A DNA stretch of 6,855 nucleotides, taken from NCBI GenBank assembly GCA_902494375.1, contig CABUTL010000076.1:1-6855 (forward strand), written 5' to 3'. Origin of the DNA: an uncultured Collinsella sp. (GTDB lineage Bacteria > Actinomycetota > Coriobacteriia > Coriobacteriales > Coriobacteriaceae). The notes below the pieces were generated by a model. It saw only the letters and a list, made by a program, of their open reading frames with translations. It was not told where the DNA came from and did not search any database. Positions 1 through 6,204 of the stretch are shown here, piece after piece. A program made the position numbers and the translations under genes. Positions within the stretch are counted from its first letter, which is position 1; every line of letters begins with the position of its first letter.

Positions 1-47
1 CGACTCGAATTCTTGACGGCCTGAACAATCGTCAATATCGGTCGGAG

Positions 48-135
48 GGGTGGCTTTGTAAAGCCGTTTGTCTCCACCCGCGTAGCGGGTGGTTTAAAGC
101 TGGCCGCTGCGCGGCCAGCGGACTAAAGTCTTGAA
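48..135 (+). mobile_element. Possible IS200/IS605-type element end (hairpin cluster)
   Basis: Three perfect hairpins lie in tandem. An arm of ggcttt at 52-57 pairs with 60-65 over a 2-nt loop. An 8-bp stem pairs 74-81 with 85-92 over a 3-nt loop. A 9-bp stem pairs 99-107 with 111-119 over a 3-nt loop. The short palindrome gactaaagtc follows at 121-130. The run gggtgg at 48-53 could also pair with ccaccc at 74-79, giving an alternative or pseudoknotted fold. Subterminal GC-rich hairpins with tiny loops are typical of IS200/IS605 ends, and the TnpB guide RNA overlaps such an end. No transposase is visible; the only upstream hint is a 7-codon open tail ending at a TGA at 22-24. The stems could instead be a chromosomal hairpin repeat or a terminator-like structure. 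The direction and the exact boundary are inferred. Confidence 0.4.
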
Positions 136-140
136 AAGAA

Positions 141-172
141 AAAGCCTCCGCAGGTTTCCCCGCGGAGGCTTT
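141..172 (-). terminator. Rho-independent terminator of the tilS-hpt-ftsH operon
   Basis: A perfect 11-bp stem pairs 141-151 with 162-172 around a 10-nt loop. On the minus strand it is followed at once by a T-rich tract (ctttttctttt). It begins 12 bp beyond the ftsH stop codon. On the plus strand only three T's follow, so it should mainly stop minus-strand transcription. Confidence 0.9.
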
Positions 173-183
173 CGCCACAAAGA

Positions 184-2319
184 CTATTTGTCGGCGTCGG
201 CGTCGGCATCGACGACGGCATGGTCATCGCCAGCATCATCGGATGCGACTTCGGCATCCTCCTGCATGGCCGCCTGCGCAAAGGCCGCGGCATCAGCCGC
301 CAGCTCTTCCTCGCTCATACGGGGCGTGCGCTTCTTGGTCGGCATGCCGGCCGCCTTGGCATTGCGCTCCTCCTTGGCCGCCAGGATATCGCCCTCGCGC
401 TCAAGGTAGGCGTCCCACTCGTTGTCGAGCAGGGCGTTCACGGCGTCACCCTCGACGGTCTCGCGCTCGAGCAGCACCTTGGCCATCAGGTCGAGCTGAT
501 CGCGACGGGCATCCAGGATCTCGACCGCACGACGATGGGCCTCACGCATAATGCGCTGGACCTCAATGTCGATGCGACGCGCCGTCTCCTCAGAGTAGTC
601 CTGATGATCGGCATAGTCGCGGCCCAGGAATACCTGATGCTGCGCCTCACCAAACACCTGCGTTCCAAGCTCCTCGCTCATGCCCAGGCGCGTGACCATC
701 TCGCGCGCCATCTTGGTCGCGCGCTCCAGATCGTTGCTCGCGCCCGACGTGATGTCGTCGCACATGAGTTCCTCGGCAACGCGGCCACCCAAGAACACGG
801 CGAGCTCGTCGAGCATCTCGTTCTTGGTCTTGAGGAAGTGGTCCTCCTGCGGAAGCTGCAGCGTGTAACCCAAAGCCTGGCCGCGGCTGACGATCGAGAT
901 CTTGTGGACCGGATCGGAGTGCTCCAGGATGTGACCCACCAGGGCGTGACCGCTCTCGTGGTAGGCAATCGTGGTGCGCTCGGCCTCGGTCATCACGCGA
1001 CCCTTGCGCTGCGGTCCGGCAATCACGCGCTCCATCGATTCCTCGACCTCGTCCATCGAGATCACGGAACGATGGCGGCGGGCAGCCAACAGCGCAGACT
1101 CGTTGAGCAGATTTGCCAGATCGGCACCAGTGAAGCCAACGGTCATCTGGGCGAGCTTCTCAAACTTAACGTCCTCGTCCATCGGCTTGTTCTCGGCATG
1201 CACGCGCAAGATCTGCTCGCGGCCCTTCACATCCGGACGGTCGACCGTAACCTGACGGTCAAAACGACCGGGACGCAGCAGCGCCGGATCCAGAATGTCG
1301 GGGCGGTTGGTGGCGGCGATCAGGATGACCGACTCGCTTTCCTCAAAGCCGTCCATCTCGACCAGCAGCTGGTTGAGCGTCTGCTCGCGCTCGTCGTGAC
1401 CGCCGCCCAAGCCAGCTCCGCGCTGACGTCCCACGGCATCGATCTCATCGATGAAGATGATCGACGGGGCCTGGGACTTGGCCTCCTTAAAGAGGTCACG
1501 CACACGGCTGGCGCCGACACCTACGAACATCTCGACAAAGTCGGAACCCGAGATGCTAAAGAACGGCACGCCCGCCTCGCCGGCAACGGCCTTGGCCAGC
1601 AGCGTTTTACCGGTGCCCGGAGGGCCAACCAGCAACACGCCACGCGGGATCTTGGCGCCCAGCTTGCGATAGCGATCCGGATCGCTCAAAAAGTCACGGA
1701 TCTCCTCGAGCTCCTCGACTGCCTCGTCCACGCCGGCAACGTCTTCAAACTTGACCTTGGGGCGTGTGGCCTCGTTGGTCTTGGCGTTGGTCTTGCCAAA
1801 CTGCATGTTCCTGTTGTTGGCGCCCATCATCTGACGCATAAAGTAGAACATGATGGCGATAAGGGCGATCGTCGGAAGCACACTCATCGCCAAGTCGCCC
1901 CAAAAATCGGGATCGTTGGTGTTGACGATGTACTTGGTATCGGGGTGCTCCGCCATGAGCTCGGCAAGCGAATCGGAGCCGACATAGGTCGAGGAGAAGC
2001 TCTTGAGCTCGCTCGTATCGCCCTTGTCCTTCTTCGTCTTCCAGTAATGACCCTTCACGCTTCCGTCTTGAACCGTATAGGTCAGATCTTCGACGCGATC
2101 CTGCTTGATGGCGCTCACCATCTCGCTCGTCGCGAGCTTAACGGTATTGCTGGAATTGGCAAAGCCGGAGCCCATGTTAAAGAAGGCGTAGCCCAGAAGC
2201 GCGCAAGCCAAAATAAAATACAGCCAGCCCGTACGCGTGGGCTTCTTGCCTCCGGGCATCCCCGGGATCTTAGGCTCCCGGGGAGTCTGGGAATTGTTAT
2301 CGTTATGGTCGTCGGGCAT
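184..2319 (-). CDS. ftsH: ATP-dependent zinc metalloprotease FtsH
   Basis: This is the membrane-anchored AAA+ protease that unfolds and degrades misfolded membrane proteins and short-lived regulators. It acts as a hexamer on the cytoplasmic face of the membrane. The 711 residues show TM1 (about 32-53), an extracytoplasmic domain (about 55-140) and TM2 (about 143-164). The AAA module has Walker A GPPGTGKT at 232-239, the pore motif MFVG at 264-267, Walker B IIFIDEID at 287-294, and the second region of homology with R349 and R352 as likely arginine fingers. The M41 zinc site is HESGH at 454-458, with D530 as the likely third ligand. The tail beyond about 640 is charged and ends in an Asp/Ala run encoded by a hexanucleotide repeat. 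The start is placed 1 nt after the hpt stop, and a GGAGG lies 12 nt upstream inside hpt, so the two are probably translationally linked. The stop is TAG. The length is slightly above the usual 600-700 because of the tail. Confidence 0.97.
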   Translation of the reverse strand: MPDDHNDNNSQTPREPKIPGMPGGKKPTRTGWLYFILACALLGYAFFNMGSGFANSSNTVKLATSEMVSAIKQDRVEDLTYTVQDGSVKGHYWKTKKDKGDTSELKSFSSTYVGSDSLAELMAEHPDTKYIVNTNDPDFWGDLAMSVLPTIALIAIMFYFMRQMMGANNRNMQFGKTNAKTNEATRPKVKFEDVAGVDEAVEELEEIRDFLSDPDRYRKLGAKIPRGVLLVGPPGTGKTLLAKAVAGEAGVPFFSISGSDFVEMFVGVGASRVRDLFKEAKSQAPSIIFIDEIDAVGRQRGAGLGGGHDEREQTLNQLLVEMDGFEESESVILIAATNRPDILDPALLRPGRFDRQVTVDRPDVKGREQILRVHAENKPMDEDVKFEKLAQMTVGFTGADLANLLNESALLAARRHRSVISMDEVEESMERVIAGPQRKGRVMTEAERTTIAYHESGHALVGHILEHSDPVHKISIVSRGQALGYTLQLPQEDHFLKTKNEMLDELAVFLGGRVAEELMCDDITSGASNDLERATKMAREMVTRLGMSEELGTQVFGEAQHQVFLGRDYADHQDYSEETARRIDIEVQRIMREAHRRAVEILDARRDQLDLMAKVLLERETVEGDAVNALLDNEWDAYLEREGDILAAKEERNAKAAGMPTKKRTPRMSEEELAADAAAFAQAAMQEDAEVASDDAGDDHAVVDADADADK

Positions 2320-2320
2320 C

Positions 2321-2869
2321 TTACGAATAAACCTCCGGTTTCAAAATGCCCAGATACGGAAGGTTACGATAGCGCTCGGCATAGTCGAGGCCGTAGCCCA
2401 CCACAAAGGCATCGGGGCAATGGGTTCCAACATACTTGGGCGTGATGGCCGAGACGCGGTCCTCAACGTCCTTCCACAGGAAGGCGGCGACCTCCAGAGA
2501 AGCGGGCTTGCGGCTCTCGAGGTTCTTCATCAGATACTTGAGCGTCAGGCCCGAGTCCAGAATGTCCTCGACGATCAGCACGTCGCGACCGCGGATGTCG
2601 ATATCCAGGTCCTTAATGATACGCACGATACCCGAGGACTTCACACCGTCGCCATAGCTCGAAACAGCCATGAAATCGATGTTGGTCGGCAGCTCGATCT
2701 TGCGCATCAGGTCGCCCATAAAGACCACGGCGCCGCGTAGGACCGCGATCAGCACCAGATCCTTACCCGCGTAGTCGCGCGTAATCTCCTCGCCCAGGCG
2801 AGAGACGATACCGTCGATATCCTCCTGCGTAAACAAAACCTTCTCGATATCCGGATGTTGAGAAGCCAT
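2321..2869 (-). CDS. hpt: Hypoxanthine phosphoribosyltransferase
   Basis: This cytosolic purine-salvage enzyme transfers the phosphoribosyl group of PRPP to hypoxanthine, and usually also to guanine, forming IMP or GMP. The 182 residues match the usual bacterial length of about 175-185. Visible motifs are the pyrophosphate-binding loop LRG at 44-46, the flexible-loop SSYGDG at 70-75, and the PRPP signature VLIVEDILDSGLTL at 97-110. That signature has acidic E101/D102, and D105 is the expected catalytic base. K133 and VGYGLDY (157-163, with D162) are in the expected purine-binding positions. The ATG has an AAAGGG-like ribosome site 5 nt upstream. The gene lies between tilS and ftsH, the arrangement known from Bacillus and many actinobacteria. 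The symbol could equally be written hprT. Confidence 0.96.
   Translation of the reverse strand: MASQHPDIEKVLFTQEDIDGIVSRLGEEITRDYAGKDLVLIAVLRGAVVFMGDLMRKIELPTNIDFMAVSSYGDGVKSSGIVRIIKDLDIDIRGRDVLIVEDILDSGLTLKYLMKNLESRKPASLEVAAFLWKDVEDRVSAITPKYVGTHCPDAFVVGYGLDYAERYRNLPYLGILKPEVYS
2332..2336 (-). promoter_or_regulatory. Shine-Dalgarno of ftsH inside the hpt 3' end
   Basis: The minus strand reads GGAGG here, 12 nt before the ftsH ATG and within the last codons of hpt. The spacing is a little long, which fits a start that depends partly on ribosomes terminating on hpt one base away. Confidence 0.6.
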
Positions 2870-2887
2870 GACAACCCTTTCTTGTGC

Positions 2888-3016
2888 TTATCGCCCACAC
2901 ACCGCCGTATGGACGCGAACTTCACATTCTAGCAGCGCACGGGGAATATTTTCCAGCCCGTACGCCATCAGCGCGGGAATACCGTCAACGTCGCACAGAA
3001 TAGCTGGCGTGGGACG
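2888..3016 (-). other. Open frame continuing in frame after the tilS stop (42 codons)
   Basis: Immediately after the tilS TAG, the same reading frame stays open for 42 sense codons to a TAA at 2888-2890. The codons look coding-like; the middle reads ILCDVDGIPALMAYGL. An ATG inside it (2966-2968) would give a 26-residue peptide, but no Shine-Dalgarno precedes it. It could be the remnant of a longer tilS, a stop-readthrough extension, a tiny gene, or chance. At this GC content an open run of this length is not rare. I do not recognise the peptide. Confidence 0.2.
2926..2934 (-). promoter_or_regulatory. Possible extended -10 promoter for hpt-ftsH
   Basis: The minus strand reads TGCTAGAAT, an extended -10 (TGn + TAGAAT, 5 of 6 to TATAAT), 57 bp before the hpt start. 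Initiation near 2919 would give a leader of about 50 nt. No good -35 hexamer stands 17 bp upstream (ggaaaa), as often seen with extended -10 promoters. It would let hpt-ftsH be transcribed apart from tilS. Confidence 0.4.
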
Positions 3017-4555
3017 CTATTCCGCAACGACCACACGAAGCAGATATGCCACGCGCGTTGCGGCCGTGCACTTAAAACGCTCGTCCGCGCGAACTCCGGC
3101 GACCCACACCACGGCACCCCCCGGCGCCGTCCTCACCATGGGCACGCCGGCGCGCTCGGAAACGGGAATGCGAGCCTCACCTAGCAAATCGGATACTTTC
3201 TTGCTTCGGCCACTCATCCCTAACGGGCACATCACGTCTCCCGGCGCGGGACCGTCCACCCACAGGCGCGCCAATCGCGCCTCGGCAGGGATCTCGCCAC
3301 GCGAGCCCGCCAGGATCCGCTCACTATCGCTGTCGGCAAAACCCAGGGCAGCCGCGTCTACCAAAGCTGTCACTTCCCCGGCAGCCGCAAGCTCACGGGC
3401 GCGGCGCACGATATCGCATCCCGGCTCAACAGCCATCGGTTCTGTGACCAGCATACGTCCCCCGCCCAACGGCAAACGACCGGGTACGGTAACCCAGCCC
3501 GCGACCAGGCCCTCGCGAGCCGCCGGCGCCTTAAACGCCAGCATGCCAAACTCAATGCGTGCGTCAATCCCCGCCGGAAGCGTGACCGAGCCGGTGCCCT
3601 CGGCAACGCAGGAAAGGACTCGCTCCACATGTCGCATCTCGGGACGAGCGTCCGGATCGATGCGCTTAATCGCCAGTCGCACGATGCGCCGCGCGATTAC
3701 CACCTCGGCCGCAGCCAGGCGCCTGGCATCGAGCACCAGCGCACCCGCTGCCTCTTTGCGCAAACAGCTTCGAAACGCCTGTGCCGACAGCTGGGATAGA
3801 AACGCATCTTCATCACCCAAGATCTCACAGGCGGCGCCAATCGTCTTGCACACGCTCGCATTACGCTGTGCCACCACCGGCATTACCCGATGGCGCACGT
3901 AGTTTCGCAGATACGAGATATCCTCATTGCTCTCGTCTTCACGCCACGGCTGACCATGTACCTGTAGATAGCCCACGAGCTCGCCATGAGTTAGGTCGAG
4001 CAAGGGACGTACCACGATATTCCTCCGGCGAGGAATGCTCGATAGGCCAGCGGGGCCCGAACCCTTAATCGCGTTCATCAAAAACGTTTCCGCGCGATCC
4101 GAAGACGTGTGCGCGGTGCAGATACGAGCCGCCGTTCGCGGTGCCCCCGTCTGGGCGCAGAGCTCGCGAACATACCTCCGCGCCGCGGCATAGCGCACTT
4201 CGCGGGCCGCGGCCTCAATATTGCCCGACTCCCCATCAAAATAAGCGTGCTCCACGCACAGCGGTAAACCATATTTCGCGCAGAGCTCACGCACAAAGGC
4301 CTCGTCGCCATCGGACGCCTTGCCGCGCAGATGATGGTTTACATGCAGCACATGCAGGCGCTCGCGAGCAATGGGGGCAACACCGCGCCCGTCTTGGATA
4401 TCCAGCTTTGATGTGCACGCCATAAGAAGCAGTGCCGTCGAGTCCGCGCCGCCTGATACCATGAGCACGACAGGAGCAGCCTGCTGCCTCGTTCGGGTCT
4501 CATCGACTGCCCCGGGCACGGCATGGTGTCCGTAATGCTGTGATACCGTAGGCAT
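3017..4555 (-). CDS. tilS: tRNA(Ile)-lysidine synthase
   Basis: TilS uses ATP and lysine to turn the wobble C34 of the CAU-anticodon tRNA(Ile) into lysidine, so that it reads AUA and is charged with isoleucine. It is essential in most bacteria. The 512 residues begin with an N-terminal extension of about 28. The PP-loop SGGADST follows at 34-40, then HVNHHLRG at 71-78 and AHTSSDRAET at 148-157, and then WREDESNEDISYLRNYVRHRVMP (204-226). The central domain follows. The C-terminal TilS_C domain runs from about 432 to 506 (SKKVSDLLGEARIP). The SDRAET block departs from the usual DDQAET. The ATG is set by AGGAGG 6 nt upstream. No terminator separates it from hpt. The length is above that of E. 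coli TilS (about 430) because of the N-terminal stretch and long middle. Confidence 0.94.
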   Translation of the reverse strand: MPTVSQHYGHHAVPGAVDETRTRQQAAPVVLMVSGGADSTALLLMACTSKLDIQDGRGVAPIARERLHVLHVNHHLRGKASDGDEAFVRELCAKYGLPLCVEHAYFDGESGNIEAAAREVRYAAARRYVRELCAQTGAPRTAARICTAHTSSDRAETFLMNAIKGSGPAGLSSIPRRRNIVVRPLLDLTHGELVGYLQVHGQPWREDESNEDISYLRNYVRHRVMPVVAQRNASVCKTIGAACEILGDEDAFLSQLSAQAFRSCLRKEAAGALVLDARRLAAAEVVIARRIVRLAIKRIDPDARPEMRHVERVLSCVAEGTGSVTLPAGIDARIEFGMLAFKAPAAREGLVAGWVTVPGRLPLGGGRMLVTEPMAVEPGCDIVRRARELAAAGEVTALVDAAALGFADSDSERILAGSRGEIPAEARLARLWVDGPAPGDVMCPLGMSGRSKKVSDLLGEARIPVSERAGVPMVRTAPGGAVVWVAGVRADERFKCTAATRVAYLLRVVVAE

Positions 4556-4561
4556 TTGCTT

Positions 4562-4567
4562 CCTCCT
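4562..4567 (-). promoter_or_regulatory. Strong Shine-Dalgarno deciding the tilS start
   Basis: The minus strand reads AGGAGG with a 6-nt spacer to the ATG at 4555, an optimal arrangement that fixes the tilS start. Confidence 0.85.
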
Positions 4568-4583
4568 CTATTCGTCCGCACCC

Positions 4584-4589
4584 ATTGTA
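4584..4589 (-). promoter_or_regulatory. Possible -10 box of the tilS operon
   Basis: The minus strand reads TACAAT, 5 of 6 to the sigma-70 -10 consensus. It would start the transcript near 4577, about 22 nt before the ATG. The -35 position, inside the start of the divergent hydrolase gene, is a poor match. The 48-bp gap between the two starts must hold both promoters. Confidence 0.35.
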
Positions 4590-4603
4590 TCCTTTGGAAT
4601 CTT

Positions 4604-5413
4604 ATGTCTCGTCTGCACCTTCATATCCTTGGCAGCGGCTCAAAAGGCAACTGCGCGCTCATCGAAGGCCCCCGGGGGCTCATCATGATTGACGACGGTC
4701 TTTCTCGCCGCGAGACATTAAAGCGCATGGCAGAACTGGGACTCTCGGCAGACAACGTCTCGGCTCTTCTCATTACTCATGAGCATAGCGATCACATCAA
4801 GGGTCTCGATGTCTGGTGCAAGCACTGGCACGGTCCCCTCTTTGCCAGTAGGGGCACACTTTCGAGCAAAGAAAATCTTTCGCATCTGCCTGTCGAGGAA
4901 TTCGACCCCGGTGACACCCTATCCATTGCCGGCATCCACGCGCAAACCTACTCAACATCACACGATGTCATAAATCCAATCGGCTTTCGATTCGACGCCC
5001 TCGATGATTCCATCGGCTTTGCTACCGACACCGGAGAGCTATCGAGCCAAGCCATGAACACCCTCAAAGATTGTCGAGTCCTCGCGCTCGAAAGCAACCA
5101 CGATGTGACCATGCTGCGCGAGGGAGAATATCCCCGCTTTCTTCAGGAGCGCATCCTGTCTGCAAGGGGACACCTCTCCAACGGCCAAGCCGCCGAAGCC
5201 GCGCGCGAACTTGTTACCGATCGCACCGAACAGCTCATTGCCATGCATATCAGCCAAGATAACAATCGTCCGAGCCTTACCGTCAAAAGCTATGCCAAAG
5301 CTCTAGCCGCAACCCTGGATGACGAGCTCGGCAGCTCCGCCACCCTTCTCCAAGGATCGCGAAAACTCTCGATACGCCCCGCAAGCCAGTATCGGCCAGC
5401 AACCATTCAATAG
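4604..5413 (+). CDS. Metallo-beta-lactamase-fold hydrolase, YycJ/WalJ-like
   Basis: This is a soluble MBL-fold metal-dependent hydrolase of 269 residues, the usual length for YycJ/WalJ proteins. Those proteins have nuclease-like features and are linked to DNA replication and cell-wall coordination in Firmicutes; the exact substrate is unknown. The N-terminus ILGSGSKGNC (8-17) and the metal motif THEHSDH (58-64: H59, H61, D63, H64) are clear. Further likely ligands are H120 (STSHD), D142 (ATDTGE) and H215 (MHISQDNN). The family blocks LESNHD (162-167) and GHLSN (189-193) support the YycJ/WalJ assignment over a lactamase or glyoxalase. I chose the ATG because the conserved N-terminus begins just after it. 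An upstream TTG at 4556 in the same frame would add 16 residues but would run back to the tilS start. The Shine-Dalgarno is weak (GGA at 4596-4598), so a short or leaderless transcript is possible. There is no walK/walR neighbour here. Confidence 0.88.
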   Translation: MSRLHLHILGSGSKGNCALIEGPRGLIMIDDGLSRRETLKRMAELGLSADNVSALLITHEHSDHIKGLDVWCKHWHGPLFASRGTLSSKENLSHLPVEEFDPGDTLSIAGIHAQTYSTSHDVINPIGFRFDALDDSIGFATDTGELSSQAMNTLKDCRVLALESNHDVTMLREGEYPRFLQERILSARGHLSNGQAAEAARELVTDRTEQLIAMHISQDNNRPSLTVKSYAKALAATLDDELGSSATLLQGSRKLSIRPASQYRPATIQ

Positions 5414-5427
5414 ACTGTCCTAAACAG

Positions 5428-5463
5428 CAAAAGGGGCCGGGAATCGCTTCCCAGCCCCTTTTG
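5428..5463. terminator. Bidirectional terminator between the hydrolase gene and hsp20
   Basis: A 10-bp arm at 5428-5437 pairs with 5454-5463. After one mismatch, 5439-5443 pairs with 5448-5452 around a tcgc tetraloop. The outer arms are A-rich on the left and T-rich on the right, so each strand ends in a T run after a GC-rich stem. It begins 15 bp past the hydrolase stop and lies 33 bp past the hsp20 stop on the other strand. Confidence 0.92.
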
Positions 5464-5495
5464 TTGTCTTTTAATAGCGAAGAACACCAACGAAG

Positions 5496-5927
5496 TTATT
5501 CGATGGAGATCTTCGTAACGTTCTTCTTCTCGACGATCTTGGGAACCGTAACGGTCAGGATGCCGTCAGCGTACTTAGCCGAGAGGCCCTCGCTCGAAGC
5601 GTCCTTAAGATACACGCCACGCGTCGCGCTGTACGAGCTGAACTCCTTCTGCAGGAAGTTCTTGCCCTCGTTCTCCTCGTCTTCCTCGACATTCACGCTA
5701 ATGGACAGACGGCCCTCGTTAAGCTCGACATCGATATCGTCCTTGGCGACGCCGGTCAGATAAGCCTTGACCTCATAGCCATCGCCCTTATCCTCAACGT
5801 CAACGGGGAACGCCTTAGAGGCAATCGAGCTGTTCGCTAGGTCGCTCATATCATCAAACAGATCGAACAGCGAGCTTGCAGAGGGACGAACGCCAAAAAC
5901 CGAACGATAAGGAACCATGCTTGCCAT
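5496..5927 (-). CDS. Small heat-shock protein (Hsp20/alpha-crystallin family)
   Basis: This is an ATP-independent holdase that binds unfolding proteins during heat or other stress and keeps them refoldable, acting as a large cytosolic oligomer. The 143 residues are typical for the family. A hydrophobic N-terminal arm (about 1-38, with SSLFDLFDDM at 18-27) is followed by the alpha-crystallin domain (about 39-130). The domain starts FPVDVEDKGDGYEVKAYLTG and closes with the hallmark YADGILTVTVPK (119-130). The C-terminal I-S-I (140-142) is the I-x-I oligomer-contact motif. The ATG at 5927 has AAGGAG 8 nt upstream; the frame stays open upstream to 6062, but that stretch is leader. A second ATG three codons in (5918) is less well placed. 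The gene is convergent with the hydrolase gene, and its upstream region is rich in inverted repeats, suggesting heat-shock control. Confidence 0.95.
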   Translation of the reverse strand: MASMVPYRSVFGVRPSASSLFDLFDDMSDLANSSIASKAFPVDVEDKGDGYEVKAYLTGVAKDDIDVELNEGRLSISVNVEEDEENEGKNFLQKEFSSYSATRGVYLKDASSEGLSAKYADGILTVTVPKIVEKKNVTKISIE

Positions 5928-5990
5928 GTTTACCACTCCTTTATAGGACTGCCGAGTCATCTTCCAGGTGACTGGGACTTCTTTTGACGC
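5928..5990 (-). promoter_or_regulatory. Structured hsp20 leader with Shine-Dalgarno in a weak hairpin
   Basis: On the minus strand the Shine-Dalgarno AAGGAG (5936-5941) overlaps a 4-bp hairpin in which TCCT (5945-5948) pairs with AGGA (5937-5940) over an ATAA loop. Just upstream, AGTC+CCAG (5972-5979) pairs with CTGG (5964-5967) and GACT (5955-5958), leaving a 5-nt bulge and a tetraloop. A stable upstream hairpin with a weak one over the ribosome site resembles known RNA thermometers of small heat-shock genes (ROSE or fourU type), but it matches neither consensus exactly. Transcription from near 5987 is assumed. Confidence 0.35.
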
Positions 5991-5993
5991 TCT

Positions 5994-6022
5994 TATATAT
6001 GCCCACCCAGTGCTCATATATA
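5994..6022. promoter_or_regulatory. AT-rich inverted repeat upstream of hsp20
   Basis: Perfect 8-bp arms TATATATG (5994-6001) and CATATATA (6015-6022) flank a 13-nt spacer. On the minus strand one arm contains TATATA/TATAAG, a possible -10 for hsp20 (start near 5987). The other arm falls where the -35 should be, and no TTGACA-like hexamer is there. The repeat is therefore a plausible operator over the promoter or an activator site. Confidence 0.45.
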
Positions 6023-6064
6023 CATCGACTATAAAGTTTTTTGAGTCCAGTACTATAAGCATAT

Positions 6065-6083
6065 CTAAGTGCGTATGACTTAG
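6065..6083. promoter_or_regulatory. HAIR-like inverted repeat CTAAGT-N7-ACTTAG
   Basis: Perfect 6-bp arms at 6065-6070 and 6078-6083 are separated by exactly 7 nt. The HspR operator (HAIR) of actinobacteria is CTTGAGT-N7-ACTCAAG, so the AGT-N7-ACT core and spacing agree while the outer bases differ. It lies 138 bp upstream of the hsp20 ATG and 121 bp upstream of the divergent gene's ATG, so it could serve either. Confidence 0.4.
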
Positions 6084-6159
6084 GTTTTAGGAAGGTTAAG
6101 GTTCTTTGAACCAGAGCTTAAATACCGAGTATGTCCCCAGCTACAAATAACAAGGGGCT

Positions 6160-6165
6160 TACAAT
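6160..6165 (+). promoter_or_regulatory. Possible -10 box of the tail-anchored protein gene
   Basis: TACAAT (5 of 6 to consensus) lies 39 bp before the ATG, with no good -35 match 17 bp upstream. A short palindrome cgtatacg (6171-6178) sits near the expected start point. Confidence 0.3.
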
Positions 6166-6204
6166 GAGCGCGTATACGTTGTTAGTAACGAGCTAAAGGG
6201 CATC

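Noticed and set aside
74..119. CRISPR-like repeats at the left edge
   Set aside because: The two hairpins have different sequences and there is no repeated unit with spacers.
220..2445. A 741-codon open frame on the plus strand opposite ftsH and the hpt 3' end
   Set aside because: It is antisense to a certain ftsH. Its His/Leu/Gly/Arg-rich translation has no motifs, and long antisense frames are expected from the codon bias of such genes.
2868..3902. A 344-codon open frame on the plus strand opposite tilS
   Set aside because: The composition is Ser/Arg/Thr/Ala-rich with no recognisable domain, and it is antisense to the well-supported tilS. It is a shadow frame.
4556..4603. TTG start for the hydrolase 16 codons upstream
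   Set aside because: It would abut the tilS start codon and cover its ribosome site. The added residues do not resemble the family N-terminus, which begins right after the ATG at 4604.
5928..6062. N-terminal extension of the hsp20 frame to an ATG at 6062
   Set aside because: The AAGGAG site is correctly placed for the ATG at 5927. The extension has no Hsp20-like sequence and covers the promoter and leader region.
6100..6112. Hairpin ggttc-ttt-gaacc as part of a tRNA or terminator
   Set aside because: The 5-bp stem stands alone, with no T tract and no cloverleaf around it.
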